Shown here one piece after another: positions 10,091 to 21,460 of a DNA stretch of 64,000 bases. The notes below the pieces were generated by a model, which saw only the letters and a program-made list of their open reading frames with translations, did no database searches and was not told the origin of the DNA. Positions within the stretch are counted from its first letter, which is position 1. Each line of letters begins with the position of its first letter. Origin of the DNA: Magicicada septendecula (lineage: Eukaryota; Arthropoda; Insecta; Hemiptera; Cicadidae); contig CM068369.1 in assembly GCA_034769895.1 (NCBI GenBank), positions 148,652,574-148,716,573 of the forward strand, in the 5' to 3' direction. Made by a program: the position numbers and the translations under genes.

Positions 10091-11214
10091 CAATGAAATA
10101 AATATAAGGCATAGTAAATTACAACAAAATAATATCAGAGTCATTTACCTGGAGTTACGTATTTATTTAAAAAAAAATTAATATGGTTCTCTCTTATAGT
10201 CTATTTTACTTGTTCAACGAAATCTCTTGATGAACCGCTGAACTGCTCCACTGCCACTCGCAGCCTGCTGGATCCGCTGCAACGATGACACGTAGAATTC
10301 TCGCGACACACGCACGCACGCCGTTTCACCGATAGAGTTTATCTCATTATCTCAGGGCTCGATAATGGTTTTAACTATTAATTCGATTTCGGTGTGTTTT
10401 ACGTACACCTTCCGGTATCTTGACGTGTCCTCGCGTTCACCCAGGTGTTATTTCGGCAAATACACATGATTCCTATGCGGAATAATCTTGACTATCGCGA
10501 GATAGCACTGTTTAATTTATAATTAAATTATTTGCGTTCTAATACCCAATCGATCTAGCAAACGGGCAACTCGTTGCTAAGACACCGTACTTGTAACACT
10601 TGTGTAGAACGTATACTGATACGACAAACTCGCACAGAGGCAACGTCTTTTAAGGCCGATCTGCTAGGTTGAACTGATCGAAGCTTCTTTCGCGAAGAAC
10701 CAATCTGAATGAAAATTGGAGCCTCCGATTGGTTAAAACCCATAGCACGTAATTGATGGGTTAGATAGGTAGACATATGTCCTGATCAATTTTGCTGAAG
10801 ACTGCAATAGCATGTATAGACTTTATTTAAAATTTTATGACATTCAGAAGATAAGGATTCTTAAAAAATAATATATTTTGAGTGTTTTACATATGAAAAA
10901 TGTAGCGCTAATCCAGAAGTATGAGCTGTCCAAATTTCAATTCGATACGTTAATTACACCAGAGTTATTCATGTAAATACGAATAAAACACGCACACGCG
11001 CACTCGCCCACTAAATTCGCACTTGACATGACAGAAAATAAATTTATGGGCATTTTTACATACAACAGTTAATTACCCATTTCTTATTTCAAAACTTACA
11101 GCTATTTTACAAAATTTTAACAAAATCAAATTTTCATCATTTCTATAACGTCATAAATTGTATAAAAGCATGTAGTCTTAGCTACAAAGACCCTCTCTGC
11201 AATGCTCCATTACA
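10089..11214 (-). repeat. 3' LTR of element C
   Basis: 1126 bases, starting TGTAATGGAGCATTGCAG and ending TTATTTCATTGCA on the reverse strand. It contains ACCAATCGGAGGCTCC (a CCAAT box also found in A and D) and a GTGCGCGTGTG stretch. It lacks a segment of about 70 bases near the end that the other LTR has around 18080-18150. Confidence 0.85.
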
Positions 11215-11230
11215 GGAATATTCCCTCCAC
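11215..11230 (-). promoter_or_regulatory. polypurine tract of element C
   Basis: GTGGAGGGAATATTCC on the reverse strand, directly before the 3' LTR start. It is the expected plus-strand primer position, although the last bases include pyrimidines. Confidence 0.5.
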
Positions 11231-11588
11231 ATATATAAAAAAATTTGTTTACATGTCCACAATTTTTTTTCCCAACATAAAATAATATCACCCTCATTTT
11301 ATAACAATATAATAAAACTCAAAATAAATAAATAAATAATACTTTTCAAACTAAAAATCTCTCTTCTCCGATAAGTTTAACATCTGTCACTTTAAATGTA
11401 AACAAATACATACACGAGGTTGATATCTCGGTTATCATTTGAATCAGAAAGATCAGCTAATGTAAACAGTTCATGACGTTATACTACCTACTCCCAGACA
11501 CCAACGCTCATCACATCTTACTGACATTTTGTCCAATCATACATGAATTTACAGATTTTCATTTAATTTAACAATTAGTTTATTACAT

Positions 11589-12661
11589 TCATTCTTTATA
11601 TAGCCAGATATATGTGAACACATTAACTTCTGACATAACATTTTCGTAATGATGACGATGACATGGAATTTCCCAATAGTTTTGTTTGTAACATGATTCG
11701 TAACAAAAATAAGTATTTTTTCCCACCTGTTCAGATAACATGACTGGACCATTATATAGTCTATAGAACTTTGCTGTTGTATTTTCAATACTACAACCAA
11801 CGTTTAAAGCTCTGAGCAATATTAATTCACCGACTCTAAATGATTGCAGCTTATGCTGGGAATTGAATTTTTCTGTACACAGTTCTGCAAACTTCTTTAT
11901 CCGCTCTTTCGCATCCAAACGCTTAATCTCGTTCGGAACAGGCAAATTCTGAGTGGCTATACGTTTTACACACTCACTCCATACACGCTTTGGTTGAACA
12001 TCCGATTGCAGATCTAACGGTGTATATCCAGTAGTGGAATTTTAACTACCATTTATGGGGTACTCGAAGAACACAAGATACTCCGGCCATTTACCTTGGT
12101 TTGTGTTACAATATGTTCTGAATAAACTACCGAGCTCTCTATTGACTCTCTCGGCAAGATTTCCTTGTGGTCTCCTAATAGATGTCAATACCGCTTGTAT
12201 GTTCCTCTTCTCCAACTCAGCTTTCCATTTCTTATTTTGGAATTGTTTGCCTAGGTCGGATAGGATGTTCTTGACATGGCCATACTTAGAGATGTATTTT
12301 TCCAGAATTATTTTAAGTACAGCATCCGTCGTAGGTCTACCTATGGCATACAGACTTACATTTTTGGTGAAAGCATCAGTGCACACAACCAGATTTCTCT
12401 TACCCCGAGACGCACGTGGTAATGGACCAAGGAAATCGATACACAATAATTCATTCTTACCCATGCATCACTATGCTTCCCATTTCGACATACGTGTGTT
12501 GGTTTGGGTATTTGACTGTCAGCCAGGTGTGGCAGGTACGTAGAATTGACTTGACTTTCCTGGCCATGTTCATCCATATGAAGTCCTCACGCAGCGTCAA
12601 CACTTGTATGCTCCTGCATGCGCAAGACTTTCATGGTACGCCCAGGTCAGGTCCTCTATGA
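11589..12661 (-). pseudogene. pol: integrase of element C, broken
   Basis: On the reverse strand the zinc-binding N-terminus is degenerate (REDFIWMNMARKVKSILRTC, with the second Cys pair damaged). The catalytic core at 12464-12042 shows CIDFLGPLPRASRGKRNLVV, LSDLGKQF and RRPQGNLAERVNREL, the D, D and E of the DDE triad. A stop at 12042 separates the C-terminal part (11945-11589), which contains FRVGELILLRALNVG and YNGPVMLSEQVGKNTYF, the chromatin- or DNA-binding tail of gypsy integrases. Integrase joins the cDNA to host DNA, and this lineage appears to choose AT repeats. The copy has stops and a frameshift. Confidence 0.8.
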
Positions 12662-12760
12662 GATGGTCTGGAATCATTACCTTCCATTGTCCGTCTATGA
12701 GTTTGTACAAAACGTTGTTAAAAATTTTAAATTTGGGATTTTCTTTAGTTAGAATTTTAT

Positions 12761-13306
12761 TTATTTATTTAGCTCGTTAGGTAGCGCATATTTAGCAGCT
12801 AAGAATTGAATTTCATTTTTATCAGCCGTATAAGTTTCCTGCTGCACAGGTGGATAACGACTTAGAGTATCCGCCATTTTGTTGTCACTGGCTTTACAAT
12901 ATTTAATACTGAAATATACTCTTGCATAGCCATCCATTATCCAGCGTGACATACGGGCATTAGCAAGTTTACATTTCAATAAAAACGACAAAGCTTGGTT
13001 ATCAGACAGAATTTCAAAATGTTTACCTACTAAGTAATATCTAAATTTACTAACACAATACACAATCGCTAAAATTTCTTTCTCTGACGTAAAATAATTC
13101 CGTTCAGCGTCTTTTAATGAACGATTGACATGCGCGATAACTTTATGCTCCTCGTTATCATTCCGCTGATACAGAATTCCGCCAATGGCATAATCGGACG
13201 CATCCCAGTTCAGTACATATGTCCCCTCTTTTTCGGGATGAAACACGTGTTGGTTTTCCTTAAATAACTCCTTTACTGCGTTAAATGCCTCTTCGTGTCT
13301 TACCAC
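12761..13306 (-). pseudogene. pol: RNase H domain of element C
   Basis: A 181-codon frame: EEAFNAVKELFKENQHV, then NWDASDYAIGGILYQ, SRSLKD-like VNRSLKDAERNYFTSEKE, ILAIVYCVSKFRYYLVGKHF, LSDNQALSFL and ADTLSRYP. This order is the usual RT thumb, RNase H and end-of-RNase H sequence in gypsy pol. Asp in NWDASD, Glu in TSEKE and Asp in LSDNQ are the expected catalytic acids. The frame follows RT with a stop between them. Confidence 0.85.
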
Positions 13307-13309
13307 CCA

Positions 13310-14028
13310 TCACCATTTGGTATTTTTCCTAAGCAGTTCCAGCAGTGGTTCAATTGTTTTAGAATATGCAGGTGCGAACCGACGGTAATATCCGGTAAGT
13401 CCTAGAAAAGCTCTGATATCCTTTGCTTTTTTAGATGTTGGAAATCCCGTGATGGATTGTATCTTCTCAGGGTCCGTACTAACACCCTGCGCTGTTATGA
13501 TGTGACCTGAAAACTTGATTTCGGTTTTCCCAAACTCGCATTTTTCGTAATTTAGCACCAAGTTGGCCTGACGGAGTTTGCTGAACACTATGTCGAGATG
13601 TCTTATGTGTTCGTCAAATGATTTTGATATCACTAAGATGTCGTCAACAAATACACTAACGAAATCCTCAACCTCGGGGCCAAGTGCTAACTCCAAACAT
13701 TTCACCATCGCCGCGAGGCTGGTTACTAATCCAACCTTAAATTGATAGCATTTGTTCTTATAAAAGAACGCAGTAAATTTTCTGCTATCTTCAGCTAACG
13801 GTATCTGCCAAAATCCACTCTTAAGATCTAAACGAGTCATATATTTAACACCCTGGCATTTTGTGAACACGTTCTCGGCATTAGGCGCACTGTAAAACAA
13901 TTTTTTGTTATGCTATTTAAATTACGCATATATAAACATATTTTGATTTGATTATTTTTCTTCTTTACAATCACCATAGGATTCAGAACATTACTGTTGG
14001 AACGTTCAATGATGTTATCATCCAACAT
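13310..14028 (-). pseudogene. pol: reverse transcriptase of element C
   Basis: Two overlapping frames (14028-13837 and 13900-13310). The front has ERSNSNVLNPMVIVKKKNN and MRNLNSIT. The main frame has RLDLKSGFWQIPLAEDSRKF, VFVDDILVISKSFDEH, HLDIVFSKLRQANLVLNYEK, GHIITAQGV and FLGLTGYYRRFAPAYSKTIE. The FVDD catalytic box is intact, unlike in element A. An expected PFGL is reduced to GL by a short deletion (KVGLVTSLAAM). Confidence 0.9.
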
Positions 14029-14114
14029 TTTTTAAATTTCCTCGTCCACAAGTTTTTTGTAGTGAAGTGGAATCGGATATGTGTTACGCAAGATTTTATT
14101 TTCGTCAGTAACTT

Positions 14115-14930
14115 CTATATTTCATGTGTGTATACGTCCGTTTCAGTCTGATTGTTTTCAAAAGTTGCCGTATGTTTATTTATCAGCTGGTTAAGTTTTT
14201 CACGCTCTACTGAGGTTAATTTATCTGTATTATTATTATTACTATGCTTATTATTGTTTTTATTTACCACTATCTTAGCCGTTGGGTTGGTTACGTGGAT
14301 GTAATTCGCCTCCGACTCATTATCAATGTCAACATTACCTAACACTACACTATGCTCCTTATTACTAACAGTACACATTAATTTATTATTTTTAAAATCG
14401 ATAATTGCATTAATTTTTTTAAGAGTGTCCGTTCCTATAATAACATCATAAATTAAATTTTTATCAACTAATACAGGTGTCTCCAGTTCCATATCTTGAG
14501 ATGAAATGTTTATATAAGCTTATTTATTTACTTTTTGTAACTCATCAGTGGCGGTTTTAATGGTGGTATTGTTTATAAGTAAGATTTGTATCTTTTTAAA
14601 TTGCACTATGTTTTTGTTTATAAAATTTCCATTAATTAATGATATTTCTGCACCACTGTCTATTAGCACATTACCTATACAATTATTTATTCTCGCTCTT
14701 AACACACTACATCTACTTGCTAACTTATCACTATCTCTAGGTAAATTATTCACATCGCCATTACTGTCACTTACTAGTTCACTACGTATATCGTCTGGGT
14801 ATACACCGGATACGCAGTAGGTCATAACCATGTTGTTATTTTCTATGCTTTCACTGGATTTCTGATTCTGACTGATGTACATTTTATTAGTTTTGTTTGT
14901 ATTGCACGGACATCCGCCGTGCAACCTTAG
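14115..14930 (-). pseudogene. pol: protease region of element C
   Basis: Frame 14924-14520 starts at HGGCPCNTNKTNK and holds the protease core CIGNVLIDSGAEISLINGNF with the Asp-Ser-Gly triad intact. Frame 14492-14115 continues with DVIIGTDTLKKINAIIDF, an Asn-rich linker, LTSVEREKLNQLINKHTATF and TDVYTHEI leading into RT. One stop separates the frames. Comparison with element A shows the same order and spacing. Confidence 0.8.
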
Positions 14931-15085
14931 GCGTTTTTTGGACCGTGTTCATTATTGTGGTTATCTTCAGCTACGGACGCGACATTACGCTTATTAAACT
15001 TCGACGAATTTTGCTCACGATCAGGGTTTTCCCATTGTTTACTTATATAGTACAAAGCTACCTTTCGTCTAACACAATTATCTAA
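14931..15085 (-). pseudogene. gag: C-terminal end of gag of element C
   Basis: On the reverse strand NKRNVASVAEDNHNNEHG and a stop precede the protease frame, matching NQHKVASVTENKPVLEQ at the end of gag in element A. The rest of gag resumes only beyond 16460, which reveals an insertion between. Confidence 0.65.
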
Positions 15086-15089
15086 TATT

Positions 15090-16460
15090 TGTGATGTTAG
15101 ATAAAAAGTTACTTACCCGTGATATTACTTTACCTGGGCGCCAGAACAAACCCCAGATACAAATGACACGGTTTCAGCTTAGCTCAGCGCATGGAGACAC
15201 TCTTTCTCAGGATTCGTTCAGTGATTGTGGTTTTCAAGGGGAATCGTTACAAATAACACTTTAATATTTCTTGATTATTTTAATGAACGTTTAATTAATT
15301 ATTTTTAAACTTTAAATTTTTAATGGTAGGAGTTAATTCTACCCTAACACTTATATTTACTGAGTGAGTGTGAAAAGTAATGATTAAGACGTTCAAACGA
15401 CCTATAGCTCTTATCTGGTTTGATTAAGAGATTGCTATCTCCCAAACCAGTGCTAAAGAACAGGTCTGCAATAATTTACACGTCCAATACTACACACCAT
15501 TTTCTATTCAACACTCCTATACTATTTTAGAGCTAATCTTATAGTTAAAATACAAAGTGTGCTTTTCTTAGTGTCCTTTTAAAATTGTTTATTGTTTTAT
15601 TATTTGTTTAGTGCTTATTTCATTGATCAATGAATCTATTTCTTACTGTTTGATGCGTTGACCGAAGATAGGAATCCGTAGAAGTCCTCCTTTTGATGGT
15701 GTTGCACAGAAGAATGGATGTTGATCAATGATGTTGAGATGCCCTGGCAATTACAGATGTTGTAGCCTTCTGTAGCACAGGTCCTTCACGGCTGATGCTT
15801 AATTAATTAATTATTTAATTAATTAACGGTTGTTTTAGGATGCTACCCCTCGCTTTGAGCTGGCGTCAGTTTTAAATACGGGCTGCTGATTGGTTGTACA
15901 AATAAATCATGCGTTTTTCCAGTTTTGACAATCTCGAACAGGTCGGTCAAACACTCCGTGACAGGTTCCAAACGGCAGAGAATTTCTTGTGAAAATCGTA
16001 CTTCCTGTATTTGCAAATCGATTGATTACAGGTATTCGCAAATATGTTTCCAAAGATCTGACCACAGAATATTGTTGCTTAGGTCTTTATCTGTGTGTGT
16101 GTGTGTGAAAACACATTATTCCTACGTAGCATAATTCTCTCGTCATTCCTGTTGGCGTGCGTCATCCGTATAACTTCTTCAATTGTTAATTATATTAACT
16201 GAGATTGCGGCTACTTATAAAGATTTTCTTGCTGAATACAATGCTGTTTTCAGAATTGCCGTATATTTATAACTTTTGAAGTTATCGCAGGTTGAACTGA
16301 TAATTCGCTTTGAGTAAAATTACATGTTTGAACTGGATTCTGATGTCGCGGTGACGTGGTTAGAGTGATATGGCTGCGATTATACGCTCCCTCTCTCTCT
16401 TCCTTACGGAGCTACACTCGTACCGTCTATAGCTTTCATATAACGCTCTGATAGGACGCT
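15090..16460 (-). mobile_element. nested LTR-like insertion inside gag of element C
   Basis: Element A has no sequence here: its gag runs straight into protease. In C about 1.37 kb interrupts the gag tail. On the reverse strand it shows a promoter-like CCAATCAGCAGCCCG followed by TATTTAAAA (near 15893-15870), and near its end a TGGCGCCCAGGTA (15143-15131) that resembles a primer-binding site. This is the layout of an LTR with a little internal sequence. It also contains an AATTAATTAATTA palindrome (15800-15825). Exact edges and target duplication are not resolved. Confidence 0.45.
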
Positions 16461-16461
16461 A

Positions 16462-17589
16462 TTATGAATCGTTATAATAGACATTTTGTTTTTGTGTGTT
16501 ACTTGTGTTTATTGGTTTATGTATACTGTAACTATCGACATTGCCATCAACATTTTCCCATTTAGTAAGTAGTAACAACAGCTTTTCTAAAGGTTTAATC
16601 CCTTGGGTAATTACTGCTAACTGTACACCTCTACTGAAGTGGTGGGCCAGCTTGTTGACGATTTCAGCTTCCGACATCTCAGGCTCTAGATGTTTTGCCT
16701 TCGCTACCAGTTGAATTAAGTATTTTTCCTCGGTAGCTTTACTCGGTATATACTTACCGAATTCAAGCTGCATACGTACCTTACGCTGGATTTCCTCATT
16801 CCAGTAGCGTGCCTTAAAATGGTCAACAAGATCTTCATATACTAATACCTTGTCTTGGATGATGGAAACCATTCTGCAGCTGTACCCTTAAGATGTCGAA
16901 CTTCCCAGTTTATCTTGTCAACATCGCCAAGATTATCGTTGATATTTTCAATACTACGCTGGCACTGTTTCAGAAACTGGATGGGATTTTCCTAGTCAAG
17001 GCCATAAAATTTCATTCGTGAGTTTATGTCATCGATAGTTTTATATACATAGGTGATCTGGTTCGCGGGTGTAGTAGTTTGCTGTACTTTATTCATTTGT
17101 TGTTCCAAAAACTACAACTTGTTTTCATGACTATTAATAAATTCATTTATCGCTGTCGTCTGCGATTTCACCCGCTCCTCTACTGTTAACATGCGCGCTT
17201 CACATTCAGTTATTCGCGAGTTATTTATTTCAAGCGCGGCTTCAAAATCAGCACGGGTGGACTAAACTTTTTCAGTGATTTTATTTTCGGCTGCTTCAAC
17301 GATACTATTGTTTTGTTTAGCCTGTTCGTGCACGGCAGCGAACATTTTTTTATTTTCTTTGTGAATATTTCTATTCTGTTGCCTACTGCCGTCGCGTACA
17401 GATTTTAAATTTTCTTGTAGCTGTTTACTATCGTCGCATACAGATTTTAAATTTTCTTGTAGTTGTTTATTATCGTCGCGTACCGCCTGTAAATTTTTAT
17501 TATTTTCTTCGCGTAAAGGACTATATATTTGCTAAGATCGCATTTAGCGTGGACTGCAGATCAGCTGATACTTGCATTGGTTCTGCCAT
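16462..17589 (-). pseudogene. gag: gag of element C, degenerate
   Basis: On the reverse strand it opens with an ATG at 17589 giving MAEPMQVSADLQSTLNAILA, then a stop. The same protein continues through a Lys/Gln/Asn-rich coiled-coil part with a 14-residue repeat (DDNKQLQENLKSVR-like). The capsid part is PANQITYVYKTIDDIN, NPIQFLKQCQRSIENINDNL, HFKARYWNEEIQRKVRMQLE, KLAHHFSRGVQLAVITQGIK and LLLLLTKWENVDG. Several stops interrupt it. It ends where the nested insertion begins. Confidence 0.75.
17396..17515 (-). repeat. 42-bp tandem repeat in gag coiled coil
   Basis: Two near-identical 42-base units (17396-17437 and 17438-17479) and a diverged third. 42 bases are 14 codons, two heptads, so the repeat lengthens a coiled coil without changing its phase. 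Confidence 0.7.
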
Positions 17590-17947
17590 ATTTACAAGCG
17601 ATAACTAAACACAACAAAGTTTATCTTATAGTATTGATTTACGCACGAGCACACTTATTCTTACGTTGTTAACGTTTAATGTCTAACTGTTCCTATATAT
17701 TATTTAAATGCACGGTAGTCAGTCAGATATCATACAAATTCAATATCCACACAAATACTTAATCTAACATGTATACAAATTAAACATTTCACTCCAGATA
17801 ATTACTCTAAAATATTATTCTACAGTTATAACCTAAAAACAGTCTTCCAGAGCATATGCAAAATATACCAAGTATACACACTCTGCTAAAACAAATTAAA
17901 CACAGTTCAAAATAATAATACATTTTTACAATATAATACTATTTACT

Positions 17948-17971
17948 CGTGCCAACCAGGTTGTGGCGCCA
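17948..17971 (-). promoter_or_regulatory. primer-binding site of element C
   Basis: Reads TGGCGCCACAACCTGGTTGG on the reverse strand, 10 bases from the LTR end. It parallels the site of element A. Confidence 0.7.
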
Positions 17972-17981
17972 TTTATTACTA

Positions 17982-19138
17982 TGCAATGAAACAAATATAA
18001 GGCATAGTAAATTACAACAATATAATATCAGAGTCTTTTATCTGGAGTTAGGTATTTATTTTAAAACAAATTTAATATGGTCTGTGTTTTGAACATAAAT
18101 TATTTATTCTGAAATTTTAATAGAGTCTATAAAATGGTTTGAATGGTTTTCTCTCTTATAGTCTATTTTCCTTGTTCGACGAAATCCCTTGACGAACCGT
18201 TGAAGTGCTCCACTGCCACTCACCGCCTGCTGGATCCGCTGCAATGTTGACACGTAGAACTCTCGCGACACACGGACCCATGCCGTTTCACCGATAGAGT
18301 TTATCTCATATATCTCAGGGTTCGATAAAGGGTTTAACTATTATTTATTTGATTTCGGTGTGTTCTTACGTGCACCTTCCGGTATCTTGACGTGTCCTCG
18401 CATTCACCCAGGTTTCGGCAAATACATGCGGAAGAATCTTGACGGGCAACTCCTTGCTAAGACCCCGTACTCGTAACCCTTATGTAGAACGTATACTGAT
18501 ACGACAAACTCGCAACAGAGACAACGTCTGTTAAGGCCGAGCTGCTAGGTTGAACTGAGAGAAGCTTGTTTCGCGAGGAACCAATCTGAATGAAAATTGG
18601 AGCCTCCGATTGGTTAAAACCCATGGGTTAGATATGTAGACATATGTCCTGATCAATTTTTCTGAAGACTGCAAAAGCAAGTATAGATTTTATCTAAAAG
18701 TTTTATGACTTTCAGAAGATAAGGATTCTTTAGAAAAGTGAATTCTGTTAAAAAATACATATTAAAATAATATGTTTTGAGTGTTTGACATATGAAAAAT
18801 GTAGCGCTAATTCAGATGTATGAGCTGTCCAAGTTTCAATTCGATACGTTAATTTACACCAAAGTTATTCATGTAAATACGAATAACACGCACACACGCA
18901 CACACGCGCTCACACGCACACGCGCACTCGCGCACTACATTCTCACTTGACATGACAGAAAATAAATTTATGGGCATTTTGACATACAACAGTTAATTAC
19001 CCATTTCTTATTTCAAAACTTACAGCTATTTTACAAACTTTTAACAAAATCAAATTTTCAACATGTCTATAACGTCATAAATTGTATAAAAGCATGTAGT
19101 CATAGCTACAAAGACCTTTTCTGCGATGTTCCATTGTA
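17982..19138 (-). repeat. 5' LTR of element C
   Basis: 1157 bases, colinear with 10089-11214. It starts TACAATGGAACATCGCAG (a canonical TG is lost) and ends TTTGTTTCATTGCA. It carries an expanded CA/CG repeat near 18893-18930. Confidence 0.85.
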
Positions 19139-20999
19139 ATATATAGGCTATATTTGTATATAGAATAATTTACTATGGTTTTCTACAATTCTAGGTGGTA
19201 TTCCAAATTTCAATATTTATCGTTTTTCAAAATACATATGAATAAAGACTAACTATTAATTGAAACCACAGTCTTAACGTCCAGTTCTCCAAAATTAAGT
19301 GGCATTAGCTTATGACATTATAAGTTACTGCATTTTAACATGGAAAATCATAAATCAAAATATTGGAGTTGTTCGATAACAATTTTTATAATTATGTTTG
19401 TAGTTAACACGTTGCGTTTCATCGATTTTTTTTGAAAACATTTACTTTCTTCGGACAAATACAATCTGAAGGTTGAATTCAATAACGCGGTGCCGTGAGT
19501 CGTCGGTATTCTCACAGCTCGCGTGACGTGTACCCAATAAATGTGGCTTTACGTCTGACGAACGCAATACTGCAACGAACTTTACTGTTGTCTGGATTGT
19601 TTACGGCTTTGTTGTCGGTGAGAGAAAGTAATTATCTGGATCACACATCTTGCAGTGCTTACTCATTCTACTGACCTATTATTGAACGTACAGTAAACCG
19701 TATATAGGCTTAAATGAGTAACATTTGAAAACAAAGTATCAAAATATATATTTAACGTATTTACATAAATAATAACATAGTGACTGAACTTAATTCATAT
19801 CAGTAAATTTATTATAAATGTTCCGTTAGTTATGATAAATTATTTTTTTATTTAATATTTTGTTATGATTATGTAACTTCTATATTATTATCTTTTATAT
19901 TTTTGCAAATTAATTATTTACTTAATTGATGCAGTTAAATGATGAAATGGTCTCTTTAACAATAAAGGATATATGACCCTGTTCAACTATATTATCCTAA
20001 TTCTGCTACAAATACAGTAGTCTCGTTTAATGTCAGTTGTCTGTGGCTTAAAGTTATTAAATCAGAGTTTCAACATTCTAGGAAAAAAGTACACATTATA
20101 CATTGAAGTGTAGGCCTATGTTGAAATCTGAAATGTATTGTGCACATGTAAGACATCAGTTTATTTTAAGTAATAGTAAATGATTTTCAGTTGCGTGTAA
20201 AATAAGTGACCTTAATTTCATTTCAACCAAAAATATATCTGCAGTCAAATAATTTGTAAAAAATGGAAGATTAGTGCAAGTGTATTTCAAAAAGGAAATA
20301 TAATTGAATGAAACCAGGGATTTTATGTTCAAAATATGATTTAAGTTCTTAAATAAATTTATTAGAAACAAGACACATTTATTAACTTTCAAATACTTTA
20401 GTTAAATAGCACGGGTTTTCTAATATTGCTCACATGTAAACCCATTACTTAATGTTAATATTTAAGTAAAATTCAAGATATACTGAATGCAGCTGTGGTT
20501 TGTTATACACTTTTGTGTCACTAGCTACACTCAAGAATAATTAGCCACAATAAGAATAGTTACAATATATTGAAATCGTTTTCCATTTTTAAGAATATAC
20601 ACGCAAATTTGTTTACCGTATAGAAATAAGTTTTACTTCTGACTGCTTCGCACCGTTGTCATAACATAGTTAATGTTTATGAGGTGTAAATGATATTGTT
20701 AACCAAAGCTAGAACAAAACAGTTCTATCCAATTTCATGGCACTGTAGAACGGCACGGAAATTTGTCTGTAAGCCAAGGTGAACTTCTGGTTCATTACAG
20801 ATTCGCGTGCCACATTATTTAATACACTGTATGCTTACTGTGGAACATCTTTACGTATTAGATATTTTTTTTAAAGATGTAGTCACTACAACAAATTTTA
20901 TTTATTATTTAGATTTTAAACTTAAAAAAAAATAGACATTCAGTGATTCAGTAATTACCACCAAATTGGCTTAAGAGTTTATAGGAATTTTGGCTTAAG
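19139..20999. other. AT-rich spacer with one dispersed repeat
   Basis: No supported gene. The dispersed repeat at 19430-19700 is listed separately. The remainder is AT-rich with no long open frame. Confidence 0.5.
19430..19700 (+). repeat. dispersed repeat, copy 1
   Basis: Matches 55300-55560 in the same orientation: ACAAATACAATCTGAAG, TTGAATTCAATAACG, ACAGCTCGCGTGACGTGTAC, ACTTTACTGTTGTCTGG and GAAAGTAATT. Weaker AT-rich similarity may extend to about 19930. No coding capacity. Identity of the family unknown. Confidence 0.75.
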
Positions 21000-21460
21000 A
21001 GGATTAGCTCAGGAATTAAAATCAATCAGAACGTTAGTTTGCATATTTTGTTATACGCTGACGATGCAATATTAATACAATAAACGGAGGATGAATCGCA
21101 GAATTTTTTATATTGTTTAAAAGCATATTTGCACGATTTATATTTGAAGCAGCGTTTATGTATTCTGTACGCTTTTAAATTTCTAAGGTGAAAACAATTG
21201 GTCATTAGAAAAATCATTCAATCAGATCAAAAATGTTTTTGAGGAAACTGTTTTGGAAGAAGTCTTTGAGTTTAATTATCTAGGTTGTGTTGTAAATATT
21301 GGGTATGAAACTAGACGAAGTGTCACGACGAAATTATTGGAAGTTCAGATGATGTGTGGCCATCATGCATAGAAGACTAAAGAATGAAGCAAGGTAAGAA
21401 ACAAGCGTTAATTTTTTTTCAACAATGACAGTGTCTGTGTGAGGCCAGCAGTGTCTGATT
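21000..21460 (+). pseudogene. non-LTR retrotransposon RT fragment
   Basis: With stops and shifts the + strand encodes LHILLYADDAILIQ, containing the YADD catalytic box, then TEDESQNFLYCLKAYLHDLY, later VLEEVFEFNYLGCVVNIGYE, and RRLKNEA leading to a VNFFSTMTVSV-like end. This is the order of the palm and thumb of LINE reverse transcriptases (YADD, FxYLG, RTLKNK, KFYxTM). Only this middle part is present, with no 5' or 3' end. Inactive. Confidence 0.65.

Larger units (their letters stand above)
10089..19138 (-). mobile_element. Ty3/gypsy LTR retrotransposon C, near full length but decayed
   Basis: Read on the reverse strand: 5' LTR (19138-17982), primer-binding site (17971-17948), gag (from 17589), a nested insertion (about 16460-15090), the end of gag, protease, RT, RNase H, integrase, a purine tract (11230-11215) and 3' LTR (11214-10089). 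The two LTRs look roughly 90 percent alike by eye, with indels, so the insertion is old. AT repeats flank both ends. No env-like frame fits in the roughly 330 bases between the end of the integrase frame and the 3' LTR. Every module has stops or frameshifts, but RT keeps its FVDD box and the protease its DSG. The most complete element in the window. Confidence 0.9.
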
